Assembly (NCBI RefSeq): GCF_014529535.1
Contig: NC_050738.1
Coordinates: 1,364,001-1,428,000 of the forward strand
Direction: 5' to 3'
DNA length: 64,000 nt
From: Bradysia coprophila
Lineage: Eukaryota; Arthropoda; Insecta; Diptera; Sciaridae
Shown: positions 11,815-21,946 of the stretch, one piece after another
How the letters are laid out: every line of letters starts with the position of its first letter
Numbering within the stretch: position 1 is the stretch's first letter
Notes under the pieces: model-generated
Database searches by the model: none
What the model saw: the letters and a program-made list of their open reading frames with translations, nothing else
What the model was told of the DNA's origin: nothing
Position numbers and translations under genes: made by a program

Positions 11815-12414
11815 AATTCCTTGATCTTGTATTGCTTGTGTGGACAACCAATGAAACAATTTGTTTACGAAAATTTGTTTATTGTTTCCCCTTGCATTCG
11901 GTCGTCGTTACCGACCATAATCATGGCTAAAACAATAAGTGGTCATAAACGAATCGGCTCTACATGTTCAAGCTGAGCTTCTCTTAAACTTACGTTACTT
12001 CTAATGTCACAACAATTTTGAATTAAATTCGATTTCTTGGCCGCAGATTATATCTGGGTTCAATATTGTGTTGATTGTTGTTGTTTGTGTTGACATGACC
12101 TATGTCAACATTTGTCAGAACATAGATAGGTCATGTCAACACAAACAACAACAATCAACACAATATTGAACCCAGATATAATCTGCGGCCAAGAAATCGA
12201 ATTTAATTCAAAATTGTTGTGACATTAGAAGTAACGTAAGTTTAAGAGAAGCTCAGCTTCAACATGTAGAGCCGATTCGTTTATGACCACTTATTGTTTT
12301 AGCCATGATTATGGTCGGTAACGACGACCGAATGCAAGGGGAAACAATAAACCAATTTTCGTAAACAAATCGTTTCATTGGTTGTCCACACAAGCAATAC
12401 AAGATCAAGGAATT
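11815..12414. repeat. Large inverted duplication, arms about 300 bp, nearly identical
   Basis: The left arm (11815 to about 12105) is repeated as reverse complement in the right arm (about 12122-12414), with a spacer under 20 bp. By eye the arms differ at only a few positions plus a 3-bp indel at the centre. A transcript through it would form a very long hairpin. The right arm ends about 150 bp before the H3 variant start codon and just upstream of its probable 5'-leader intron. Confidence 0.95.
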
Positions 12415-12567
12415 TCTATGTTTGATCGCACACTATCCTATTCTGCATCAATCTCAGTTTTACATGACATTCAGCGAGATCAATTCCATACTCTTCGCTG
12501 CAGACAGATTTTCCTTAATCTGATTGTAAATGTTTTATTGTTTACAGCAGACAGCAGTAAGGCAAAC

Positions 12568-13200
12568 ATGCGAACAAAACAAACTGCTCGAAAGTCAACG
12601 GGATTGGGATTTATTCATAGTCCTCATGGATCCAAGGGTTCCAAAGGTTTCAAGGGTTCCAAAGGATCCAAAGGACCGAAGTCACATACACTCACAGCAT
12701 TCCTCCGAAATATGCAAACGGCGCGCAAATCCACCAGTCACAAGTCGCCGGTGAAAAAAGGGTTCGCCCGAAAAAGTTGCACTCCCCGTGTCGCTTCGAA
12801 TTCGCCACCACAAAGACACAACGATGCCAATGTTGTTAGACCACCTGGCTTTCGACACGCGAATGGAGCGAAGGCTTTAAAAGAGATTCGTCATTTCCAG
12901 AACACAACGTCGTTGCTAATCAATCGATTGCCGTTTCAACGGTTGGTGCGTGAAATTTGTCAACAGTTGAAGGTTGATGTACTCTTTCAGGTTGGATCTT
13001 TGGAAGCGATCCAGGTAATTTCTATCTATGTCCGTAAGAGTCATTTGGGTATGCCACATTCGAATCCATTGTTTCAGGTAGCCTGTGAGAGTTATCTAAC
13101 TCAATTGTTTGAAGACACCAATCTGTGTGCCATCCACGCCAGACGGGTTACGATAATGCCGCGCGACATTCAATTGGCCCAGCGACTAAGACGATGGTAA
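12568..13200 (+). CDS. Divergent histone H3 variant, candidate centromeric H3 (CenH3/CID)
   Basis: Two exons, 12568-13014 and 13078-13200, encode 189 residues. The start is chosen because the protein then begins [12 protein letters not shown], the canonical H3 tail; the frame is open upstream to 12382, but an acceptor (TTGTTTACAG, ending 12547) marks a likely leader intron. The tail of about 100 residues is far longer than in H3. It has a [18 protein letters not shown] block (21-38), a second QTARKST at 50-56 and a third ARKS at 67-70. The histone fold follows: [10 protein letters not shown] (121-130), [11 protein letters not shown] (160-170), [16 protein letters not shown] (171-186). Loop 1 (KVDVLF) is not lengthened as in many CenH3 proteins. 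The intron (63 bp) lies in helix alpha-2. An AATAAA is at 13389. It packages DNA in the nucleus; centromeric identity is inference from its divergence and long tail. Confidence 0.85.
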   Translation: MRTKQTARKSTGLGFIHSPHGSKGSKGFKGSKGSKGPKSHTLTAFLRNMQTARKSTSHKSPVKKGFARKSCTPRVASNSPPQRHNDANVVRPPGFRHANGAKALKEIRHFQNTTSLLINRLPFQRLVREICQQLKVDVLFQVGSLEAIQVISIYVRKSHLGMPHSNPLFQVACESYLTQLFEDTNLCAIHARRVTIMPRDIQLAQRLRRW

Positions 13201-14388
13201 TACGACGTAAAGTGTAAGTTATTTGCATTGATTAAGTGCAGAATTATTATTATTTTTTTTTTTGATTTTGTTATGATGTTCCGTTTGTTACATTGAAAAT
13301 CCACTGAACTATAATTTTGTGAAACATTGACCAAAGCGTAAGGTTCCTTTAAGATTTGAATTCCAGAATAAGATTGGTGTTCTAAATGAAATAAAGACTT
13401 GTTTGCGAGAATTTCTGTTGCGTTAATTGAAATAGCTTCGAGCTGATGTTTGAAGCTTGGTATTACTTATTATGTCGTTTGCATACGATTCCGAACTGGA
13501 GTAACGTAGCGCTAGAAGATTCTTGGTGTAACGTACCGTTTAGAAAACCCCAACCCTAATAAACCGAGAGCCTACGTGAAAATCAGTCAGTCTGAATTAA
13601 ATCTCAGACAAAACAAAATAGTTTGTAGACCGAAGTTAGTGTCACGCAGAAAAGGCATCAGCACCGTATCACCATAGTTCAATTGTTATGGTCCCACAAT
13701 ATGGAATTTGAAATTGAATTCAACATTGAAAAGTGTGGCCTGATATGTTCAATTTTGAATTTTCTATTTGTCAAGCACACCAATTCATTCATTTTGACTC
13801 CTATGCGACGATGCTCGTGTTTTCGTAACTCCAAATATTCGTAAGTTGACAGTTGCGCGTATAAAATCTTATAAGAACTGTCAAGTAACGAATTCGTAGA
13901 GTTGAGAACGCCACGAGAATCTACGCCCTGTTGAGTGTGTTTACCATATGAAATATGACAGCCAACCGGTGCCTAATATTAGCGAAACAAATTTTAGTGA
14001 AATTTAGCGAAATTTTAGTAAAATTTTGTGAAATCTTAGTGAAATTCAGTTAACCGTTTCGCTGATATCAGGCCACGGTGCCAACGTGTTGTTGTCCTAG
14101 GCCGCGTAATAACTAACCATTAATTTCCCTCATGTGAGGCAAATAACATAATCTGATTGGCTCTCTCAGGTTAGGCTGATGATATTGTTTGATTGGTTTG
14201 TTTATTCTCTTTTGCTCTCTAAACTTGTTTGCCGATGTACGGTAAAAATACTATGCGTGTGTCTCATTCTTTCCCACTGTTCAATGGAAATTTAAACAAT
14301 ACCGTACAGCGACAAAAATTAAATATACAGCGGAACTGAGCGAATCCTCTCTTTGCGTCGATCTATATGGCATATCAGCCATCAGTGA
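13201..14388. other. H3 variant 3' region and non-coding stretch
   Basis: A poly-A signal (AATAAA, 13389-13394) serves the H3 variant. At 13980-14060 there is a simple repeat of TTTAGTGAAATTTAGCGAAA type. No gene was recognised. Confidence 0.5.
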
Positions 14389-15051
14389 GGCTGAACGAAC
14401 TTTAAATAAAAGTGTAAGTTAACATCCCGGGTTTTTACATAAGTGAGTTGGGGGACGGAAGTGCTATTCAAGTAAACAAGTTTTAGCAAAATCTCCTGAG
14501 AACCAGCATCAGCGTCAGCCAGGGCTTGTGAAACACCGAGGACTTAAGACTGACATTGGAATTGATAGAGGGACAAATTCTAAGACCTACAGTGTAAAAA
14601 TTATTGCTCTCGACATTTTCTTCATAGAGCAATAGCAGCTCTAATTTTATCTAGATAGCTCAGCTCTAGATTTGCGAGAAGAACGACCTCGATGCAAATC
14701 TCTTTCATCAACATTTCTTGTACCACCTTGATTACCATTCAGAGGCTTCCTCAGTTACTTCGTGTGGGAGATATCAGTCTTTTAACATGCTGAAATTTTG
14801 ACTTTAAAGAAAATTACGATAGCAATAATTTTTACACTGTAAGTCTTAGAATTTGTCCCTCTTTCAATTCCAATGTCAGTCTTAAGTCCTCAGTGTTTCC
14901 CAAGCCCTGGCTGACTCTGATGCTGGTTCACAGAAACAACTCAGGAAATTTTGCTAAAACTTGTTTACTTGAATAGCACTTCCCTGCCCCAACTCACTTA
15001 TGGAATAACCCGAGATGTTAACTTACACTTTTATTTAAAGTTCGTTCAGCC
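14389..15051. repeat. Foldback element with arms of about 220-230 bp
   Basis: The left arm (14389 to about 14608), starting GGCTGAACGAACTTTAAATA, is matched as reverse complement by 14821-15051. Identity is roughly 85-90% by eye, with several indels. The 210-bp centre is unique. The inner arm phrase GTGTAAAAATTATTGCTC also occurs alone at 18111-18129, pointing to another decayed copy. It is non-coding and no target duplication was seen. Confidence 0.85.
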
Positions 15052-15319
15052 CCACAACAATACAATTCGCTGTGTAATACTTCATGATCCACAAGATAAT
15101 TCCAAGAGCTCATTGGTTTTTTAGACTCATTGGAACAACAATCTCTAAGAAATTCACTACGTTGACAAAGTTTCGTTGACAAAAATATTTTATTAGTTTC
15201 GTTCACTGACTTATATGTCTTCCAAATCTGGACACAAAAACGATTAATTGCATTAGTTTTCACAGTACGCTACATCAAACACAAAACTCAAAAACTCCAA
15301 TCAATTCAAAGCACTCGCA

Positions 15320-16584
15320 TCACTCAAAATAACTGTTCGCTTCGTCGGACAAATACAGATTCTTCCACTTCTTAAACTGCTCCCAAAACGTAAGATTCAA
15401 AATTGTATGTGGTGCTGCACGCCAATAGTTCGCAACGAAACCTTTGTACAGGCCACGCAGTCCTTCGATTTTGAATGTTTTGTAGAAACAATCGAAAATG
15501 TTTCGGTACAGGAGTCCTCTGCCATTAGCGTCAACTCCTACAAAAAATAGTCGAAGGCGAGTCGTTTAAAATTGTGAAATTGGACACTGAGAGCATTCGG
15601 AGGACGAACCTTGATTGAACAATCTAGTAGCTACGACATCAAATGGTGTCATACCGACAACGAGGAAAAAACCGCTAACCATACTAGCTGCTGATGCGGT
15701 TAGAAACGTTGACTTCTGAAATGTCTACGATAGGAGAGATGAATTAATGCTTAGTCATATAAGGAAATCAGTGCCAAAAAATGTTTCATTTCGCAAATCA
15801 AATTGGTGCCAAATTTGAATGATCTTTTGACCGCTGCAACTACTACACAACACGTACCTCATATTTCAAGAAGAAATCTTTACATTTTGTAAATGTTGTC
15901 AATTGGATAGCGGAACCAACAGCAGTTCTAGGAACGATACCGGTAAAGCCTCTCCACAGACCTTTAAACCCCTGTGTCTTATACGTTGTAATCAATGCAC
16001 TGACAGTCCCACGGTGTTGATGCTGATATCCTACAGCGAATTGACCGTGTGATTGGGCTTGTATTTGTGTCTTGATCATATAAAACGGACAACCAATAGC
16101 CGAACCAGCGATTCCTGCCATTCCACCTAGTTATTGCACGAAAATAAACAAATGAGCATCCGACTTTGGCCGACAATTTCTTTTTACTCACCCCAGAACA
16201 CGCACAGAACCGGTGAATGGTCGTTCGTTTTCGAATATCGTGTCCAGCCTAATCGGTCAACGGTTTCGTACAATCCCAATCGGGTACTGTTCATAACAAA
16301 TTGAAATCCCAGCGCTGAACCCAATCCTTTTTGTAAACCTCGCAGTCCTTCAGATTTGACTATTGTTACGATGGCCTGACCTAATCCCCGGTACGGTAAC
16401 TTCGTTTTTGTATTCTTTTGCAATTCACCTTGTAATTGTTGCCGTGTTTTTATCACATCGAAGGGATTGCTGAATAGCCTTCGATGGTGGAATTTTGGAT
16501 TGAAATGTTAAGTTAATTCAAAAAATTATATCGAAATCAATACCCTGCACACATAGCTGCTGTGCCGCCAATAAGAAAATCCAT
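15320..16584 (-). CDS. Mitochondrial carrier, SLC25A34/35 group
   Basis: Five exons on the minus strand: 16584-16544, 16478-16192, 16126-15858, 15724-15610 and 15537-15320. All introns are GT-AG (65, 65, 133, 72 bp) and the phases agree, giving 309 residues. The three carrier repeats show their signatures: NPFDVIKTRQQLQGELQ, then CPFYMIKTQIQAQ, then TPFDVVATRLFNQ. The second and third forms (PxYMxKT and PFDVxxTRLxNQ) are typical of SLC25A34/35 rather than other carriers. The repeat ends carry G-LRGLQKGLG, GLWRGFTGIVPR and GLYKGFVANYWR. The start MDFLIGG matches the usual N-terminus of the group; acceptor 16478 is preferred over one 9 bp further in because it restores the AGLFSNP spacing. The protein sits in the inner mitochondrial membrane. 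Its substrate is not established for this group, although it resembles the yeast oxaloacetate carrier. Confidence 0.93.
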
Positions 16585-18750
16585 TGTTGTAAGAATTGAC
16601 TATATTTCATTCACACCATAATATCTGTGGATGGATTTAAATACCAATGTAGCTTATATGCCTTCATTCAATAAGATTAGCTTGCAACTGAGAAATTGTT
16701 ATTTTTCAATTGGGAGACAATTGTTGCTCTCATTGGAAAAGTTATCGCCATTCTTGAGACAGAGGAGACAGAGAAGAGACCGATTAAAAGGGAGATCTTC
16801 GAACAGACTTCGAATTTTCGATTATTTTTGCCTTACATCAACAACAGTAGACAAACAATGGACCAGTACAACGTAAAGCATTTTCAAAACTCTCTCATTT
16901 AATCGGTCTATTTCAGAAAATTTTGGAAAGCCATCGTTTTTAGTGTCGTTCTCCGCCTTTTTAAATGAATAATCTCCTTGTATTCCGCAGAAAGAATAGA
17001 TCAAAACAAGCATCAACAGATAAATAGACCAAAAAAAATACAACAACAAAGACACGGTAGTAAACGTGTATCATCGTTGCCTCACATATGATTCAATCTA
17101 TTTTCAGCGCATAATGAATGCAAGCGCACCGACTGCGATGATCAACATTCAGTCCAATAATAAACGCGGACACATTGAAAACAACGAAAAACTAACATTC
17201 TTTCAGTATGCAAGCAAGCAATAGTTCACATAGCGTATGCGCGAATGGCAAGACCTTTCTACCTTCAAAATTAAATGAAACTTACGTAAGAGGAAGATTA
17301 GTGCATCGAATTTTAGAGTCAAAATACAAATTAAGGTAAGTGGTCCATTGTTCACGCACGGTTGAGTGTAATTAAGTGACACTATCAGAACACTTGCAAC
17401 ATACACCACCACCGGGTAATATTTACTATAGAAACGATCGTCTTAACGTATAGTACCGCGCGTACGTGTGTATGGTAAAAAACAAACGATAACCACTTGA
17501 CGTTATAAATGTTGTGCTATCATAACAGCGATAGCTTTACAACTGACTGAAAAAATAAATAAAAAAATATTTGGCCAACATTCGGTCGATTCATAAAATG
17601 GTGTGATTGTGGTGGTATGGTATAGCGTTAAGCGGCATTAATATTACGAAATGAAAACAAATTTTCTTCTGCTTTGCTACGAACACCTTTAATCCTTCTC
17701 GGTTTAGTAAGATTACAATCTTATCTGTCTGTAATCGAATTTTGTGATGGGAATCCAGTGGCAGGTTGAATTCGTTACGACACCGTAAAATAGTGAAATT
17801 GTCATTCTTGTTAGGAGGTACAGTCAGCGAAATGTTTGTTGAAACTAGTGAAGTACAAGATTTCCATTACTTTCTTATCAAATGACGTAACAGATTCGAT
17901 GAATGGAATGGTGACATAATCCTCGACGATAGGAAATTGTGGGGAAATTTACTGAGTATTAAAGTTACAGTCGGCAAGATGTGAATTTCATTTCAGCTGA
18001 TTCACTCATCTAAACAAAAGTGTTCATACTTTCCGTAATCGTTCCGTAACCTGTTAGAAGTTGTCGTAACTTGATGCTGGAATTGGTAAATGGGCACATT
18101 CTGAGATCTAGAGTGTAAAAATTATTGCTCTTGGTCATTTAGTCGCGGAGTAATAGCATCAGAAATACAAAATGGCAACATTTTTGGAGAAAGATGTCAT
18201 CTTGGCGAAAAGGAAATTCCTGACGACATAAGTATCGACGACTTCCTAAAGAAAAGGTGACTAGTTTTCGTATTTCAGTAGCTCACAGTTTTTTCAGAAA
18301 GTCGTCGCTTCCTCAGGAAGTCGTCGATTATTGTCACCGTTTCTTCATCCTTCAACTTTTTTCTGTATTTCTGTACGTTTGGAAACGGCGATTTCCTGAA
18401 GATACGGCAAGAAGAATCAACAACTTACTGGAGAAAGGACGATTTTCTGAAGAAACGGTGAGTTCCTAAGAAATGACGACTATTCTCCGTTTCTTCAATA
18501 AGTTGTCGATACTCCTGTCATCGAATTTTCAGAACAATCTGAGATAGCCTGTTAATGGTAATTCTAGTCAAGGTTATACAAAATATTGAAAGTGGTGTCC
18601 TAAGTTACATTTCCAAAAAGTCAGTTTTTTCGCAACCCTCGGCAAACTATGGCTCTTATATACTATACCTTTACGGTACGGTTCACGACAACACTTCTCT
18701 CTTGTTTTAATCTGAATTCTAAGCTTCACAAACGATACCAAACATGTCAT
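16585..18750. other. Upstream region of the carrier gene; non-coding
   Basis: No gene is supported. A fragment of the 14389-15051 foldback occurs at 18111-18129. Around 18190-18480 there are repeated phrases of the type GTCGTCGnTTCCT, on both strands, with no coding meaning found. A pyrimidine-rich acceptor-like site (TCTATTTTCAG) sits at 17097-17107 but no convincing exon follows. Confidence 0.45.
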
Positions 18751-18759
18751 GCTTCAAGC

Positions 18760-18969
18760 CAGGGCCTACTTTTTGGAAACTAATTTCTTGAATTTCTCGA
18801 AATTTCTCGAATTTCTTGAATTTTCTCGAATTCGAGAAATTCGAGAAACTTCAAGAAACTTGAGAAATTAGTTTCTTGAAATTTCTTGAATTTATCGAAG
18901 TTTCTCGAATTTCTTGAATTTTCTGGAATTTCTTGATTTTTTCTTAAAGTTTCTAAAAAGTAGGCCCTG
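18760..18969. mobile_element. hAT-type MITE with a self-complementary TTTCTCGAA core
   Basis: Terminal inverted repeats CAGGGCCTACTTTTTGGAAA and its near-perfect reverse complement at 18950-18969 are flanked by the 8-bp duplication CTTCAAGC (18752-18759 and 18970-18977). The CAGGG start and 8-bp duplication fit hAT. The interior is almost entirely built from TTTCTTGAA/TTTCTCGAA and their complements, so it folds on itself many ways. Confidence 0.85.
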
Positions 18970-19034
18970 CTTCAAGCTTCATCCTCAACAAGAAGTCTTG
19001 ATGATAGAGATGAAAACAAAATGGAATGGGCATA

Positions 19035-20185
19035 AGTGAAAAAGTGACCTTTTTAGCCCCGTACGAAGTACGAAGGGGCTTATAGGATTACGATGCCGTG
19101 TGTAATTGATGGAATTCGAAGCAGACGGTAAGGGCAAAGTGTTTGCCTATGTTCATAGATGACGAATCCGCAATAAAAATTTGGGCCGTCTGTCCGTCTG
19201 TCCGTCTGTCTGTCACGTCGATATCTTGAGTAAATCAAATCCGATTTCAAAATTTTTTTTTTCCCTGAAAGACAGTCAAAATAGTGAGGCTAAGTTCGAA
19301 GATGGGCATATTCGGGTCGGCCCTTCGTGAGTTAGGGCCACCTAAGTGAGTTAAGGTCTTTTGGTGATATTTATGGCAAAATAAACGATGGAAATGTAAA
19401 TGACACGGCAAATGATAGGTATTGTCAATACCAATCCAGGAAAAAAAAGTTTTTTAAAATCGGGTGAGTGGACCGTGAGTTAGGGCCTTAGAAGTGAAAA
19501 GCTACTAGGGCCATGTGTGTATTTTACATTGAACTCGAGTAAATTTCAAAAAAAATTAAATTTGGGTCCTTGGACTAAGGCCGCTACTAGGGCCCTATGT
19601 GTATTTTACATATAACTCGAGCAAATTTCATCCGTTTTTCGTAATTTTTGTTTCATTTGGAAGGTAATCAAAGGCCGAATAGAATATTGTTGAAAAAAAA
19701 TTAAATTTGGGTCCTCGGACTAAGGCCGCTACTAGGGCCCTATGTGTATTTTACATATAACTCGAGCAAATTTCATCCGTTTTCCGTATTTTTGTGTCAT
19801 TTGGAAGGTAATCAAAGGCCGAATAGAATGTAGTTGAAAAAAAAAAAAAAATTTGGATCCTCGGACTGAGGCCGATACTAGGCCCTATGTGTATTTATAC
19901 TCAATAAATTAAAATTTTAGGGCTATTTGAAATTTTTGTTTTATTTGAAAGGAACGTCGTACGGGGCTTCGTAATTGCGCTATGCGCAATTTCTACGATG
20001 TACACATTACATAATAATTTTACTTTAACTACTTTAACCGGCGCATAGGCTTACGGTCAAAGTAGGGTGACAGACGCACTAGGGTCACGTACGCAATAGA
20101 TATACGGGTTTGTACGGGGCTCAGTCGCAGCAAACGCTCCGACTGTTCTGATGGCTCGTTTGAATTGGGTACAGTGAAAAAGTGA
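19035..20185. repeat. Direct 13-bp flanks of retroposon copy 2
   Basis: AGTGAAAAAGTGA occurs at 19035-19047 and again at 20173-20185, bracketing copy 2 of the repeat family. This is the length expected of a target-site duplication from target-primed reverse transcription. The right duplicate is 11 bp beyond the end shared with the other copies, which leaves some doubt. Confidence 0.55.
19050..20161 (-). mobile_element. Retroposon-like repeat family, copy 2 (about 1.1 kb)
   Basis: It is nearly identical to copy 1 at both ends (TTTTTAGCCCCGTACGAAG on the left, CTGTTCTGATGGCTCGTTT on the right). It has only about three internal ~145-bp units, with a partial deletion in the first. The AATTGCGC/GCGCAATT hairpin is kept near 19972-19991. 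It is non-coding. Confidence 0.85.
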
Positions 20186-20498
20186 AACTGTCTTCTTCCT
20201 AGTACAGATATGACTCAACATCTTGGAGCTATGATGAAATCGTTTATCATTCGACGAGGCAGCTTCAAGTAAAATTTTCTGGAGTATATCAACCACCAAC
20301 CAGCAGAGAACTAGTCGACTTTGCAAACCTGTAACTAGCCAGCCTATTATTTGATACCAACCCAGAGCAGACAAATGGAACTCAAAGTAAATTTAATCCT
20401 CACACATGGAAGAATGTTCACTCATGGAATTGCCATGGCCAGGTCATAACGAAAACGCAAACACGTTTGTGGAAAAATAGTTGACTTTTTATTTTATT

Positions 20499-21475
20499 TC
20501 AGTTAACTTGATTTTCTTCTTGCACTTTACTCAATTCAGCCTTAAACCGTCCAATGGTTTCACGAGCCAACTTCAATTTATCTTTGAGTGCAGTAATTTC
20601 GACTTTCACTTTTGCTTTTACTTCCACTATGTTGTCCATTGTCTTGACGATTTTGTCCTCGACTAAAACGAACCGAAATAAATCAATGAAATGTCCCGAA
20701 GAAAAAAAATTGGATAGACATCGTTCACGATAAGAAAATGACTTACAATCAGTATCATGCACCCATGGTTCGTTGGTAATTGGCTGAGAATTTGTTAAAT
20801 AATGTTGCATCAGCTGTGTAGGTTCCTGAAACACTATTTCCTCATACGATTCCGAAACTAGTCCTTTTTTCCCATCCGTACCATCAACAGCAGCCCCATC
20901 AACGATGGGCGATTGAAACAATTTCAAGATGTGATATAGTGTGACTGGCCGTTCGGTCGGATCGTGAAAGTGTAACTTGATGACAACTTCGAATTCACCC
21001 CAACCAGTTTCGGTTACCTGGGAAGTGATGGATTTGTTTATTCGATGTTCGAGTATTCGTAGAACAAAAGCTTGGCTTACCTCGTACGGTGGTTTCGACA
21101 CAATTCGATTCGGATTGGCATAGCTTTCGTGCAGTTTGAAATGGACCTTTTTCACATAGGTCGACATGTCTTCATTCATGTATGGTTTGACGTACACGTG
21201 CCATTGATGTGTGTGACCGTCTTCTTCTCGTTTCTTTCCGAACGAACGGGCAATGTTACCATAAACAATAGGTTTAACAATGGTAAGTCCCTGTAAATGA
21301 TTGGTGAAAAAAAAAACTTGGTCAACCGGCTTTGGCACAAACCGTTCGGAGACACCGCCGTCCATATGTCGTATCCGAGAGATATAAAATCACAGATCCG
21401 GAATGGAACTTTTGAATATAAATAATTTACCTTCACTCTGCCTCCAGAATCTGCTGATGCATTAAAATTGTTCAT
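20499..21475 (-). CDS. GAS41: YEATS domain protein GAS41/YEATS4
   Basis: Four exons on the minus strand: 21475-21431, 21290-21081, 21017-20747 and 20662-20499, giving 229 residues (the human protein has 227). The YEATS domain fills about residues 16-145, starting [20 protein letters not shown]. The acyl-lysine pocket residues are present: HESY (69-72) and GWGEF (90-94). The C-terminal 45 residues are a charged coiled coil, from [12 protein letters not shown] to the end. The family reads acylated lysines on histone H3 and is a subunit of the Tip60/NuA4-type and SRCAP/SWR1-type nuclear complexes, which acetylate histones and deposit H2A.Z. Introns are 140, 63 and 84 bp; the last two are multiples of three without stops, so an unspliced frame runs through them. 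AATAAA (minus strand) occurs just after the stop. Confidence 0.96.
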
Positions 21476-21911
21476 ATTTCTAGAGGGTGCAATTTATGCG
21501 GTGTTTACAAGCAAATAAATACAAGTAAGTGACATTTCATCAAACAAAAACAGAACATGAGCACCGCCTTCAAACAAAAATCGGCATTTAGACAATGAGC
21601 CGCATTTTCAGCACGTTGACATAACTTTACAATAGGTGTCGCTGTATAGAATTCTAGAGTGGAAATTTTGAATTGATCTTTATAGAGTGTCAACTAAAAG
21701 AAGTTGGAAAACCATTTCTTTTGTTTGGGTCTGAATTTTCTCCTTTTAAATGTTTGACGTTGTCCCTAAACTTTTCTCAATCTGTATACTTCCTTCGTTT
21801 CAATGTAACACTCACTTACATGTTATTCTAATGGTCAGTTGCCTAACCATCTCCAATTCATTGTTTAAATAATTGGAATACGTGGTTTATTTATTTATTT
21901 TATTATTTTTT
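21476..21911. other. Upstream of GAS41, no further gene
   Basis: This stretch holds the probable GAS41 promoter and leader and then the tail of the adjacent Penelope-like element. No TATA or initiator assignment is made. Confidence 0.4.
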
Positions 21912-21946
21912 CCGAGCTTTCGCACACAAACTGTGAGCTTCATCAG
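21912..21946 (-). ncRNA. Hammerhead-ribozyme-like motif at the 3' end of a Penelope-like element
   Basis: On the minus strand the order is CTGATGA (21946-21940), a short hairpin (GCTCACA, loop GTT, TGTGTGC, one U-U mismatch) and then GAAA (21921-21918). This is the hammerhead catalytic core with stem II. Penelope-like elements are known to carry such motifs. A cleavage site and stems I and III are not obvious, so activity is unproven. Confidence 0.55.

Noticed and set aside
12382..12567. In-frame upstream ATG that would add 62 residues to the H3 variant
   Set aside because: The first bases lie in the inverted-repeat arm, the residues are not histone-like, an acceptor site precedes the [10 protein letters not shown] start, and that start matches the canonical H3 N-terminus.
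16192..16469. Carrier exon 2 starting 9 bp further in
   Set aside because: It removes GLFS before NPFD and shortens the first helix relative to the family; acceptor 16478 restores the usual spacing.
20499..21365. Single 288-codon frame across GAS41 taken as an intron-less gene
   Set aside because: It omits the conserved first exon and contains two insertions with GT-AG borders exactly where the family is continuous ([13 protein letters not shown]).
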